Translations under genes and position numbers: made by a program | Assembly (NCBI GenBank): GCA_012932865.1 | Contig: SAXG01000046.1 | Location: forward strand, 248,001 to 312,000 | DNA from: Amylostereum areolatum | Lineage: Eukaryota > Basidiomycota > Agaricomycetes > Russulales > Stereaceae | Direction: 5' to 3' | DNA length: 64,000 bases | In this document: in pieces, positions 23,901 through 33,653 of the stretch | Layout: each line of letters opens with the position of its first letter | Numbering within the stretch: position 1 is the first letter of the stretch | The notes under the pieces: generated by a model | The model's input: only the letters and a program-made list of their open reading frames with translations | Told to the model about the DNA's origin: nothing | The model's database searches: none

Positions 23901-25342
23901 CTACTGAATCATACGGAACGGGAAGGGTACGCTGGCTTGCTCGTTCTTCGGTATAGCATTAGCTTATATAGAGACAGATGGAAACACAGCATCGATGGGG
24001 TAAAACTCAGTACCGCCGAACGAACAAGAAGGACTTCGTCATCCAAATAATCTGCATCGACCGCCGCCAGCGGAGAGCGTGGGCTATCCAACGGGCGCAC
24101 CAGGAGGTCCCGGAGCTCATAAGCCATCTGGCTATGGATGACTCGACCCAGAATCACATAGGGAAGACGGAGAACCAACCCGTTGAGCTGCCTAGCTTCT
24201 ACCAGAAACACGCTCTCGATCCTGCCACGAAGGTACGCCACGCGGCTTGTGATTTAACTCTCGGCCCATTTACATTCCACAGGGATTCTCTCGCAAGCTC
24301 TACGAACATCTTCTCGAACGCATACAGGACATCCAACGCCACGAACGGGATTGGACGGCACAGCACTCTCGAGCCAATATCTCCTCAACGAACAGCCCTC
24401 CTCCAAGAACAACTGATATCACAATCAAGCAAAATCGGCTTTACAAGCATGCTACCATGACGGCTCACTACACAGCCTACGATGTTCGCCGAGACCAAGA
24501 TGTCCTAGGTCCCGACACACCCCGGCACAATATCCTGCTGCTCGCCAACCCTCCATCTGAAACAAGCAGCAAAGACGGATCACCGTGGTTATCACCGTAC
24601 TGCTATGCGCGCGTGCTCGGAATATACCACGCCAATGTCATCTATACACATCCCGACACTCTCGATTACGGCTCAAGACGGGTCAATTTCTTATGGGTGC
24701 GTTGGTATGAGCAAGAGGCGTTTCCGGCTGGCAACGCCTGGGACGATCTCTCCCTCGAGAAGCTCTCGTTTCAGCCTTCCAGCAATGAAGACTCGTTCGG
24801 GTTCATCGATCCGTCCTCCATTTTGCGCGGCAGCCATATCGTACCGCGATTTGCAGGCCAACGCAAGTATCCGGACGGTGTCGGTCTATCGGTCTTAGCT
24901 CGAGATGGCGAGGATTGGGATGAGTACTACATAACTCGGTACGTCTGCTACAGCATCCCGCGATAACCTCCTGACGAGCATTGATGTGGTGAATAGGTTC
25001 ATAGACCGTGATATTATCATGCGTCAACATTGGGGCTGCGGTGTGGGCCATACCTATTCGCGGTCAGACGATGCGAGAGAGGATGCGACCAGGCGAAGCA
25101 GCTCGGCCCAGCCGCCCCAATTTGGTTTCGACGAGGCAGCAAGTGAGTCCTAAGACTCTGAAGATAATCCCATGCCATCTTCCCCAGCACAGCATCGTCC
25201 TCGACCCCCACTATCCACCTACACTGACGAGAGGCAGGAAGTGCCACCCGATGAACATTTTGGCTCTGAGGATGAAGCAGATGACAACATTTCAGATTGG
25301 GAGGACACCGACATCGACGATATCGACGGCGGTTTTGATTAA
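20910..25342 (+). CDS. Plavaka-type transposase (one premature stop)
   Basis: Large intron-rich transposase gene starting at ATG 20910. It opens with a zinc-finger-like WCCNRSFTSPAAYGKHRKAC. Conserved blocks follow in order: FRLWHWYDNGSIQKTWSDFK, VEYCAGNFYYRNLMATIREK, FHYEPYELLWQP, LYGELYTSEAFLQADRELQ, LTAFGDAQLWPGYLLYGNES, CPCPRCFIRMEDTHMLGTE, LTPDIMHDFELGVWKSLFIH, LLFIAAHWHGLAKLRLHTD, TAYDVRRDQDVLGPDTPRH, YARVLGIYHANVIYTHPDTL, GFIDPSSILRGSHIVPRFAG and FIDRDIIMRQHWGCGVGHTY. These match the Plavaka-like transposases abundant in Agaricomycetes; the family name is from memory. Introns of 50-70 bp splice cleanly. A TAA at 25151-25153 precedes an acidic tail that would otherwise run to 25342. It catalyses cut-and-paste movement. 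Confidence 0.8.
21087..21140. repeat. 18-bp coding repeat (3 copies)
   Basis: Three adjacent units (ACTCTCGCGTCAAAGGCC type) near the 5' end of the Plavaka gene, encoding TLASKA repeats. They are in frame, so copy-number change is tolerated. Confidence 0.85.
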
Positions 25343-25559
25343 CTTGTATTCTCCTTCCATATGTAATAATATCATACCAGCCCTACCCGACCGACCCTCC
25401 TTCTGCACATACTGAGCTTCCTGCAAAGCTAGCATCGCGTGGCCCGTGGGCCAAATCTCGCTCGGAGGCGGCTGCTCTTAAAACGAACGGGTCACGTGAC
25501 CGAGTACGCTGAAAAGTCGTCTCAGATACATAGACAGGCCTGTTTTCCCCACTACCGGT

Positions 25560-26560
25560 CACGGCTTAGGAAGTCTCCGTCATCGACACCTTGGGCAGGA
25601 TCGTGCTCGCAATCGCGGTTGGGGATGGGCTGTTCATACACCTCAAGTACCTCATCCTCGAGTCGTCAGCCAACTTTGTGTCCGAGTATGAGCACCGCAA
25701 TAAGTGTTCCCGCGATGAAGTTGCGAAGGGTTACTACGAGGTACGCTCTTTCTTGGCTTTTCATGCCGGCCGTGGCTGATGCCCTTTTCCTAGACTATCC
25801 TTAATATTCGTGGTATCCGCGCCATGGGTTTCAAGTCCGTCTTCCTCCAGCGCTTCAATGCCTCCGCAGAGTCAGCGTTGCGAACGGGTGTGCGTGGCAC
25901 TTTCATCGAGGGCTGCACCTACGACGTTGCCAGCTCGGCCAAATACTCAACATCGTCGTATTTTCGGTTAGCATTGGCTCCCAGCTCATGGAGTTCAGGA
26001 AGCTACCTGCGATCTCCACAAACTTCCTCCAGCTCTCCCCCGACACTGCCGAGTCCCGCGATCGTCACCAGGCCCCTGTCAACAACACGATCTCCATCAA
26101 CAATGTCGCCTTCTCTTACCCCGAACGCCCGGATGACCCCATCCTCAAGAACATCTCCCTTAACATCCTCGAGGAGAGCGTCGCCGCCCTCTTCCAACGC
26201 CTGTACGAGCCCGACGTGAGCCTCAAGACTGTCGACCACGGGAACTCGGCGCGACGGACATGCCCTACCCCCACAAGCACGTCTCCGTTGTCAGCCAGAA
26301 TCTGCACCCGTTCGACGCGACCGTTGTGGAGGACATCGCATGTGCGTCGGCCTCCCGTGCAAGGACATCGAGCGCACCGCGCGCGCGGCGGGTAGGCGCA
26401 GCGCCTGCAGATTACACGCACCTCCTCCGGCCGTCGAGGATCCTCACCCTGGACGACGCGAACCCAGGCCGCGGTCATGGACGCCATCCTGGACGCCAAA
26501 GTCACTCACAAGCTCGCGCTCATGCAATTGTGCGATAGGATCATGGTGCCAAGAATCCCT
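25560..26560 (+). pseudogene. ABCB (Ste6/MDR-type) ABC transporter, internally deleted
   Basis: Fragments of an ABC exporter in correct order. A transmembrane-domain piece comes first (IVLAIAVGDGLFIHLKYLIL, IRGIRAMGFKSVFLQRF, ALRTGVRGTFIEGCTYDVAS). The start of an ATPase domain follows (NNTISINNVAFSYPERPDDP, ILKNISLNIL). Separated scraps in other frames complete it: YPHKHVSVVSQNLHPFDATV, LPCKDIERTARAA, RPSRILTLDD and MDAILDAKVTHKLALMQLCD. The Walker A loop (GxxGSGKST) is missing at NILE|ESVAALFQRL, the LSGGQ signature is missing, and Walker B is damaged. It cannot bind ATP as written. The intact relative would be a membrane exporter such as the a-factor pheromone or multidrug type. Family confident, subfamily tentative. 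Confidence 0.75.
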
Positions 26561-27846
26561 TTCTTACTTACCACTACGGACTCCATACCTTCGCTCTCCA
26601 TCGCCGACACCCATCCCATTTCGTCTCTTTACGACTGTTTGTACACACCCGCCCCGAGAGCCCGAGAGTACTTATACCCGTCCTTTCGATCCTGTACAGT
26701 ACGCTCTCTTTTTCCCCTCCACTATCACGCGGCTGGTCCTTTCTTTCCGACTCGCGTGATCTCCCGTGGCCCGTCTCAGTGTCGCACACTCGTCGTGTGC
26801 TTCCAGCGAGTGACTTGTGTAGCGGAGAGTAGTGTTTGCACAGCTATGTAAACTTGAGCACTGTTCAAGCTAAGATAGTGTCTGATCCAGACACTGTCAG
26901 AATGTTAGCTGTAGATCCAGTTCTGATCAAGAACTGTCAGAATGTTACCTGTAAATAAGGCTGGATGAGGCCTGGTCAAGTTCGTCATTTCAGACGAAAT
27001 TCATCATGGAATAACATAATCCCCTTGAGTTCCTGATGTTAGATATCTGTTTTGATATTTTACCAAATTTATTGTCAAAGAGAAGAAGTCGTTAATTATA
27101 TCCAAGTTTCGAAGCTATCTTTCGAATAAACATGGCGAGAGTTGCCCCCAAAAAATTATGTTAACAGTCCCTGCTGATAACCGTTCGTGCAGTGGATGTG
27201 CTTACCCTGATGCTTTTCGTTTTCTTTTTCAATTAGCAACGACGCCTGATCTCCAAGTGCCGCGAGCCTACCTCCACGTATGTTTACCTGTCCCATTGTA
27301 CGTCCCCTCGCCTTCTCCTAGAAGTCGAGCTATACCTAACCGCTCGCTCACACGGATCCTAAAACTCCTCGCAAAAAAAGAAGATGGATTCGTTGCCTCG
27401 TCGTCTGTTGATTGTGATTGCTGTGCGCGGACTTTGCTGTACTGTCGGTCTAGGTGTCCATAGTCGTTTGTACCCCCATACGTATGCATGCTGAGAGCCT
27501 TCCGTGAATGAATATCTTGTGTTTTGCCTGTTACTTGTGCAACGAGCTTATGAATTTGTTGCCGAGCGCATATCAGACTAAGTTGTCAAAGTAGGCAGTC
27601 AAATCGTGTTGCTGCGACTTGGAGGTCTTGAACTGGATATGTCATCATCGTCATCCGATGATCCGATGCCGTTGTTGAGAACGAAAGCTCTCGTCACATG
27701 TCAACACTGAACTCTGACAACATCCTCTGCCGTTGTCTTGGTTATCTCAATATCTTGATGTCTCTGATACGACAATGGGGCCACAGGTACGTACATGCAC
27801 AAATACACAAGAGAGAAAGACTGACGCTAACAGTGAAACGTCAGGC
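26561..27846. other. Gene-less stretch with a 40-bp-spaced direct repeat
   Basis: No gene recognised. The sequence ACTGTCAGAATGTTAGCTGT at 26893 recurs at 26933 with one change. 27000-27150 is AT-rich. The right part is the 3' flank of the DUF3435 gene. Confidence 0.5.
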
Positions 27847-30800
27847 TTATTCCCCATCGTCCATACCATCCGATTCCTCCTCCGATGCGTCTTCGTACAT
27901 CTCCACCCTCATCGTGAAGTCACAGCCTTCATCATCGTCGTCACCACAGGGATCCCAGCCTTGGTCGTCTTTTCCTCTGTCGCCTGGCCACCCAGGATGG
28001 ATGAGCGTGACGTCAGAGGCATAGTCCAAAGACGATGGTGAATCTGGCGGTGAAGTTCCTGTAATCGTTGTGTCTGAGCCATGGCCGACAGAGAAAAAGG
28101 CCATAAAACTCACCATAATCGGAGTTGTCGTCGCCCTCCAACGTCTCCAGCAGCATGGAGCTGACTTCCTCGTCCTTCGTACGTGCCCTCTTCTGCGGCT
28201 TTTCCAACAAGTCCAAGACTACCATCCCCGGGATCTCGTCCTCTCTCTTCCGCTTGGTGCTCCTGGTGGGCGTCTTCTTCGTCTGAGGAACTCGCGTCTC
28301 GGCGAGGAGCTTCGAGCTGACGACTGGTGCATACATCTTCCCGTGAGTCTTCTCGACATGGTCACACCACTCTATGGCACTGGAGATCTCGACAGGAGGG
28401 GTGCAGTGCGGACACAAGAAAGACTGGTCGAAGGCACCCTTGTCGATATGGGCGGTCTTATTGTGTCGACTAAGGCAGTGACGTCTGGCGAACGGCTTGG
28501 ATTTGTCGCACAGGAGGCAAACCCAGCTCTCTGGTCTATTCGCTTTCGGTGCCTCCACTGCCTTGGCTCCACGGCGTTTGGGTTTCTTGGCTGAAGTCGC
28601 CGAGATGGGGACGGCCAGACTCAGGGGAGTCCAATTCTCAGTCGCGTAATGGAGGAGCCAGACCATGGCGCCTTCTAAGCGGTCTTCGGCCTTGTCGTCG
28701 AATACAAGCTCCTCGGAGGTGCCTGAACGGTTCCCAAAGCCCGCCTCGCCAGTCCAGTAGGTCAACAGGCAACCCATGTCCAATGAAGCATGATCGCAGC
28801 GACGCCTAGCCGGACGTGAACGCTGTCGAAGCTCGTCGGTCGACTTCCCCTTAGCTCGAAGCTTGTTGGCTTGCTCGAAGTATTCCTCTCGTGATTTCAG
28901 GAGGATGAGCTTGTGGAGGGCGCGTCTTCGCTGGTCGAGAGCCGACTTCGCCTTCGAGATCTGGCCTTTGTCTTTACTGAGCATAGCCGCCTCCAAAGCA
29001 GCCCGTCTTTCCGTGATATCCCTCCGTGACTCGATGCTGAGTTTCTGTTCTGGCGTTGCTTCAAGAGGGGCGCCGGAGTCGTTCTGCTTGGACAAGTCCC
29101 GCATGACCTCGAACAACGGTTCGTTCGTCTGTCCACCTGCACACGGCCCAAAACGCGTCCTGGAGAGGTCTGCTTGCACGTGCTTGGTCTGATAGTTGTT
29201 CTCGTAGACCTTGGTCGTATGACTGGCGACGAAATTGCGCGTAGCCTGGGTGAGAGACTTGTTGTATTCAATGAGGGCACCAACACGGAATGCGTAGAGA
29301 CGGGCCATGGTGCTGAACCCTGTGTTGAACAGACTTATGCAAGTTAGTGAGACGCTCAGTCGAAGGGATACTTCGAGTTATGTATTATACCTTATGCAAG
29401 TTAGTGAGACGCTACAGTAAGGTATGTAAGCAAGAGAGAAATAAGTAGAAGGTATAAAGGATTGCTCACCTCAGTCGAAGGAATACTTCGAGTGAGGAGG
29501 CAGGACGAAATACGAGAGCCTTATATACCCAAACCGCTGTGCCATAAGAGCCAATCATAAAAGTCGTAAGAAAGTGGTGCCATAGTGTAGCATAATTAAT
29601 CAGCGCCAAGAGTGCGCTCAGTCATCCACCACAGCTTTCATGTGAAAGCGTACAGTAAGAATCACATGCTCTGCACAGCCTCGCACAGCCGATTCCATAT
29701 TGTTCCGGTTCTTCCCAGAACCTTCCGTTCCTTTCCGTCACATATTACATAATGTAGTTGAAGCTAGAGATCGTCCGCATTACTATCTTCAACACCCTGC
29801 TACGAGGAGAACGCGTTGCAGATTACGCCAGAAGGTTGTGTATGACATGGGGAAGATGGGCTTGTCGAGGAAATCTTCACGCCATTCGAGATGGATGTAA
29901 TCGACGTTTTCGAGGTTGGGACGGTGGAGAATCTCGTCGACGGACTTGTATCCGGCCTTAAACGCGTTGAAATGGATGCCAACTACGAGAACGAGGTGGG
30001 TCAGGCAGAAGAGCGAGTACGGAAGGAAAGTCGTGGTGAATTGGAAGTTTTCGCCTTTCACATGCTCCAAGGCGTTAGCCCTAAGCTTATTGCGATTCAC
30101 GGTAAACGTGGTGGCCAATCTCCGTCGGCCGTCTGCATCACGAACGAAAGCCACGACGACCTCTTCGTATTTCATGCCGATGATCATGCCTTGGTGATAG
30201 CCAAAGGAGAAGAGAAGGGCGAGGGCGTGAAAGATAATTCGTTGAATTGGGGAGGTGAAGGGGATGAGGTCGGCACAAAGCCAGACGGTTTTGAGGATAA
30301 GTCCAATATCCGTGACGGTGAACTCGACTTTCTCGTAGTCCGATTTGGTGGAAAGACCCATGATTTCGGCGCCCTCGTGGTAAATCCACTGGCTAATCTG
30401 GGAAACAGGTCCTATATCCAAAGAACCTGGCGCAAGGGTGTCTTCAGGATACTTCAACACGACATCATAAATCGAACGAACCTGGCTGATTGGTAGGGCG
30501 CTTTAATGTCATCCAATGGTTGTCCGGGTGCTCTCTCATTGGCAACAAGATCTCGGCATCAGCTGCGGCTATCAACGACTTCCAAAACGAGTTGAGCGAC
30601 CTAGAGGACTTGATGGACCGCTCCTCCACCTCTTCTCTGTTGGCATCGTCAAGCAGAACATGCTGGTAGATGGAGGTCTCGACGTAGATCTGCAGGAAAG
30701 TCTTGCAGTACTGCATGGCAGTCGCGTCCTCGCGGCATAAGTCAACCCACACTTGGTTGGGATCGACGGTGGGATGGACCTCTTTCATCCACCTAAAAGA

Positions 30801-31055
30801 GCAAAAGACCCACGTCAGTCCAAAGGCGTGGCAGACAAGAACAACATGCAGCACTTACTCATCCCATATAGCCAGAGCTCGATCACATTGCACCTCTGTC
30901 GATTTTGCTATCTTTGGTTTCCGGAGGTTGGGGCCATCCGTCTTGGGTGCGTGACTCTCGAACACCTTGGCAGATAGTTCTTTCAAAGCGGCAGTTCGTC
31001 CAGAGAAGAACGACGGCTTGGATGACTTGGTCGTCGATGTTTTCTTAGCCGGCAT
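27847..31055 (-). pseudogene. DUF3435 tyrosine-recombinase-like gene, disrupted by a solo LTR and a frameshift
   Basis: Starts at ATG 31055 (MPAKKTSTTKSSKPSFF). Exons read WMKEVHPTVDPNQVWVDLC, then SIYDVVLKYPEDTLAPG. The recombinase core follows (LALLFSFGYHQGMIIGMKYE, VAFVRDADGRRRLATTFTVN, NVDYIHLEWREDF, WRNLQRVLLVAG), and after the LTR insertion RLYAFRVGALIEYNKSLTQA, RNFVASHTTKVYENNYQ and HVQADLSRTRFG. Candidate catalytic residues are the Arg of YAFRVGA and the Tyr of YENNYQ. Two C2H2-like fingers (CLLCDKSKPFARRHCLSRH; CPHC...H) and an acidic tail end at 27847. Near 30500 two bases seem lost between MTLK and SALPISQVRS. DUF3435 proteins are Crypton-like DNA recombinases. As written it is not functional. 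Confidence 0.75.
29318..29799 (-). mobile_element. Solo LTR with 5-bp target duplication
   Basis: LTR 29323-29794 (472 bp) begins TGTTGAA and ends TTCAACA. It is flanked on both sides by CCCTG (29318-29322 and 29795-29799), a 5-bp target site duplication. On the minus strand it holds a TATATAAGG promoter near 29521-29530. Two internal direct repeats are present: TTATGCAAGTTAGTGAGACG, and one containing TCGAAGG.ATACTTCGAGT. Removing the LTR plus one CCCTG rejoins the DUF3435 frame as VLLVAGFSTMARLYAF. The parent retroelement is not in the window. Confidence 0.85.
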
Positions 31056-31059
31056 AGTC

Positions 31060-31081
31060 GGTGGTGGTGGTGGTGGTGGTG
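31060..31081. repeat. GGT microsatellite
   Basis: Seven GGT units just upstream of the DUF3435 start codon. Confidence 0.9.
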
Positions 31082-31949
31082 TACTAGGTAGGTGTTGTCG
31101 AGAGTCGAGAAAAGAGCAAGGGCGGGAGGGGAGTTTGGAGAGGTTAGAAAGCTCAGCGTGAAAAGTGGCTCGCCTTTTATCTCCCTCGCCTGCACCGCCA
31201 TCTCTTCGTCCAAGACGAACTTATCGTCACTGCCAAAGGGGTCGGGGATACAGGCCACTGCGGATCAAAAACGGTCGGACAAAACGGAGTGGGGTGCCGG
31301 CCATTGGTCACGTGGCCAGCCTGATTTGGAAGAGTACTTGTGCCAGCGGTGTAATAATTCGCTAGGATCGACGCCGGCGCAGCAGGTTAAAGGTGTGTCA
31401 TATTCTAAAACCCTCACGGCGCCGGAGACGACAGCTTACCAGAAATCAGCTTTCGCGCCATGCTTTAGTTTTACGCACGAATGCGACATGTACATACCCA
31501 CCACCATTCAATTGGCCGCCGTGCACGGTGGCATACACCGCGCGTCGGCCACCACGTGGGTCTGACGTGGTACGTTCACCCGGTCCAGCTGGCCCGGCCA
31601 CCTGGAGCCAGCTGGCGACGCAGTGGCCACCACATCTATGCAGTAATGGGGCCACTGTGGTACCAGGTCTGCGTGGGGACAGCGTGGATGACCAGGTGTC
31701 TGAGGGCTGGGGGATAACATGGCTCTGACCGTCGCAGCCTTGTTGACTTTGTCTGCCACCTCACACAGCAGCAGGCTTGCTCTGCTCATCGGGACAGCGT
31801 GCCGTTCTGGGTAGAACCCATATAAGAGAAATTCCTTATATTATGCACCGTATTATCAATGAGATATTCGAAACGGGAGAAATAGTGGAATTTGTGGCCT
31901 CGGGCCCATTGTATCCTATTGTATCAAACATGACACACACCAGCACTAA
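31082..31949. other. Gene-less region with clustered GGCCAC motifs
   Basis: No gene recognised. GGCCAC or its complement occurs several times between about 31310 and 31660, together with CCAGCTGGCC near 31590. Similar motifs (GTGGCC, CCAGCTGGCC) recur beyond the right end of the neighbouring transposase, near 38420-38480 and 38950. They may be subterminal repeats of the element between. Confidence 0.4.
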
Positions 31950-33353
31950 TTATTCTTCGGTCACCGCATCAACACCATTGCCACTGTCAGTCTCGCCAGC
32001 AGAGACAACCTGAGACTGCTGCTCGTTCAAGATGTCCTCGGCGGGGAAGAGCTCAAGGGTGTCCTGATTCCCTCCATGGGTTTTTATATCAAGTTCGAGC
32101 AGTCTTTTGTATGCGCTGGGGGGGTAACGATTGATGTCAGCAACGAGCAAATCACGATCGGAAAGGATACAACGTACCGAACAAGACGATTTTTGTCTCC
32201 GTTTGATTGTGCATGGAGGGTTGTAAGACGGCCGTTGACACGGTGCCAGAAACGGATACCTGAGTCAAGCTCATGGACGCGGCGCTGATAGAATGAATTG
32301 TTGGATGCTTAGTCTCTGAAACATAAGGGATCGAAAGATACATACAATGAGAGCGATGCGGCAGCAAAGCGGGATGGTGACAGTCACTCCCGCCTTTGCC
32401 GCAATCTGCTGGGTCAGAGTAAATATGTCGGTGTGCTCTGCAGGTGGGCCTTCAAGACTCTTGCCGATCTGAAGGAGGTAGCCTGAGGTCAATGTCCATT
32501 TGCACGTATAGGCGTGAAAAACTCACAAGCTTCTTGAAGCTGGCACGAATTTGTGTTAGCTCATGCTGCACGACGTGGGTAACCTTGCTCCAGTCTGACG
32601 GAATCCGCTCGATGTTCGGGGGCAGGTCAAAGCGCATATGCTTCAGGACAGCCTGCATGAATACTAATCTCAGCCGGACAGTGCATGGAAATGGGAGAAG
32701 GGGCGGACGTACACAGACATGCTTGACGGGATCTATAATGTAGTTCAATATGCTGGACATAAGCATGGCTGAGGACCCGTAGTCCTTGATGTTTGTCTGA
32801 GTAGGGACGTCAGAATAATGCAGTTGAGAGAGGGAAAGGCGGACACACAGTCAAAGCAGTCGAAACCGTATAGACGGGCATAGAGAGAACAATCTTCGAC
32901 AATTGATTCGTGATCTCGATATTCTGCAGGTAAAGCTTGACCAGCTTGACGGCGGCAGAGTCCTGACATGGTGTCGCTATCAATGACATGAGTTGGTAAC
33001 TCGGAGGGAAGATGACGCACCGCTGCAAACATCTCCGCCATCTTGACATGCTCTAGACGCATATGTTTTGCACGTCCCTCCCGACGAATGAATCCTAAAA
33101 TATTGCCAACGGAGTCAGAGCCGCTGGATGGGTGTCGCGATCCCGAGCTGCCTCTGGAGGGGGATGCTGCGTGCGTCGGAGTGTCTGGCTCGCCCTCGCC
33201 CTCATCCTCACTATTAGGGTGTGTACGAGCGCGCTTGTGAGAAGGTGGCGGTGAATCCTCCGGTTCTGAGGGCTCGAGGGGTGAACTTGGACGGTCCATG
33301 GCGGCCAGTGTATCTGCGTCAAACTCGTCAAAAGAATTCGGGGGGTTGGACAT
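31950..33353 (-). CDS. Transposon accessory protein (unnamed family), divergent to transposase
   Basis: Intron-rich gene from ATG 33353 (MSNPPNSFDEFDADTLAAMD) to the stop at 31950. After an acidic Ser/Pro-rich start with a KRAR patch come ILGFIRREGRAKHMRLEHVK, AAVKLVKLYLQNIEITNQL, LKHMRFDLPPNIERIPSDWS, VVQHELTQIRASFKKLIGKS, DIFTLTQQIAAKAGVTVTIP and an acidic tail. I recognise the layout from many unnamed Agaricomycete proteins but know no function. Its start lies 300 bp from, and opposite to, the start of the large transposase at 33654, so the two probably share a promoter and belong to one element. No stop was found in the exons followed. A TnpA-like DNA-binding role is a guess. Confidence 0.6.
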
Positions 33354-33653
33354 GATGGAAAAGAAGTGGGGCCTGGGGGATGTTTGAGATTTGGAGGCGC
33401 CATTATCGAGGCTTTTTGAATGCTTCATTTCCAGGGCACAATGGAGTGCGAATTGGTCTTTGCGTCAGTCAGCATTGGGCAGCACATGGCGTCGGTGACG
33501 GTTGTGGAGGGGAGATCAAGAATGTGAGACAGAGTCAACGGTGGAACGACGCGTCGGCCTTGGGAGTTGGACGCGGCGCGCTAATTTCCAATTGCCCTTT
33601 CCTTCTGCCTGCCACCATTGAACAAGCACAAATATCTAAAGTGGCAACGCGCA
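33354..33653. promoter_or_regulatory. Probable bidirectional promoter
   Basis: 300 bp between the divergent start codons of the accessory gene and the transposase. No coding signature; no clear TATA box on either side. Confidence 0.45.

Noticed and set aside
29323..29794. MITE with terminal inverted repeats
   Set aside because: The short inverted ends, 5-bp duplication, TG..CA termini and internal TATA box are those of a solo LTR.
27847..31055. DUF3435 gene as a Starship captain
   Set aside because: Starships are known from Pezizomycotina and carry cargo downstream of the captain; no cargo or boundary is seen here, the protein is fragmented, and basidiomycete DUF3435 genes are usually small Crypton-like elements.
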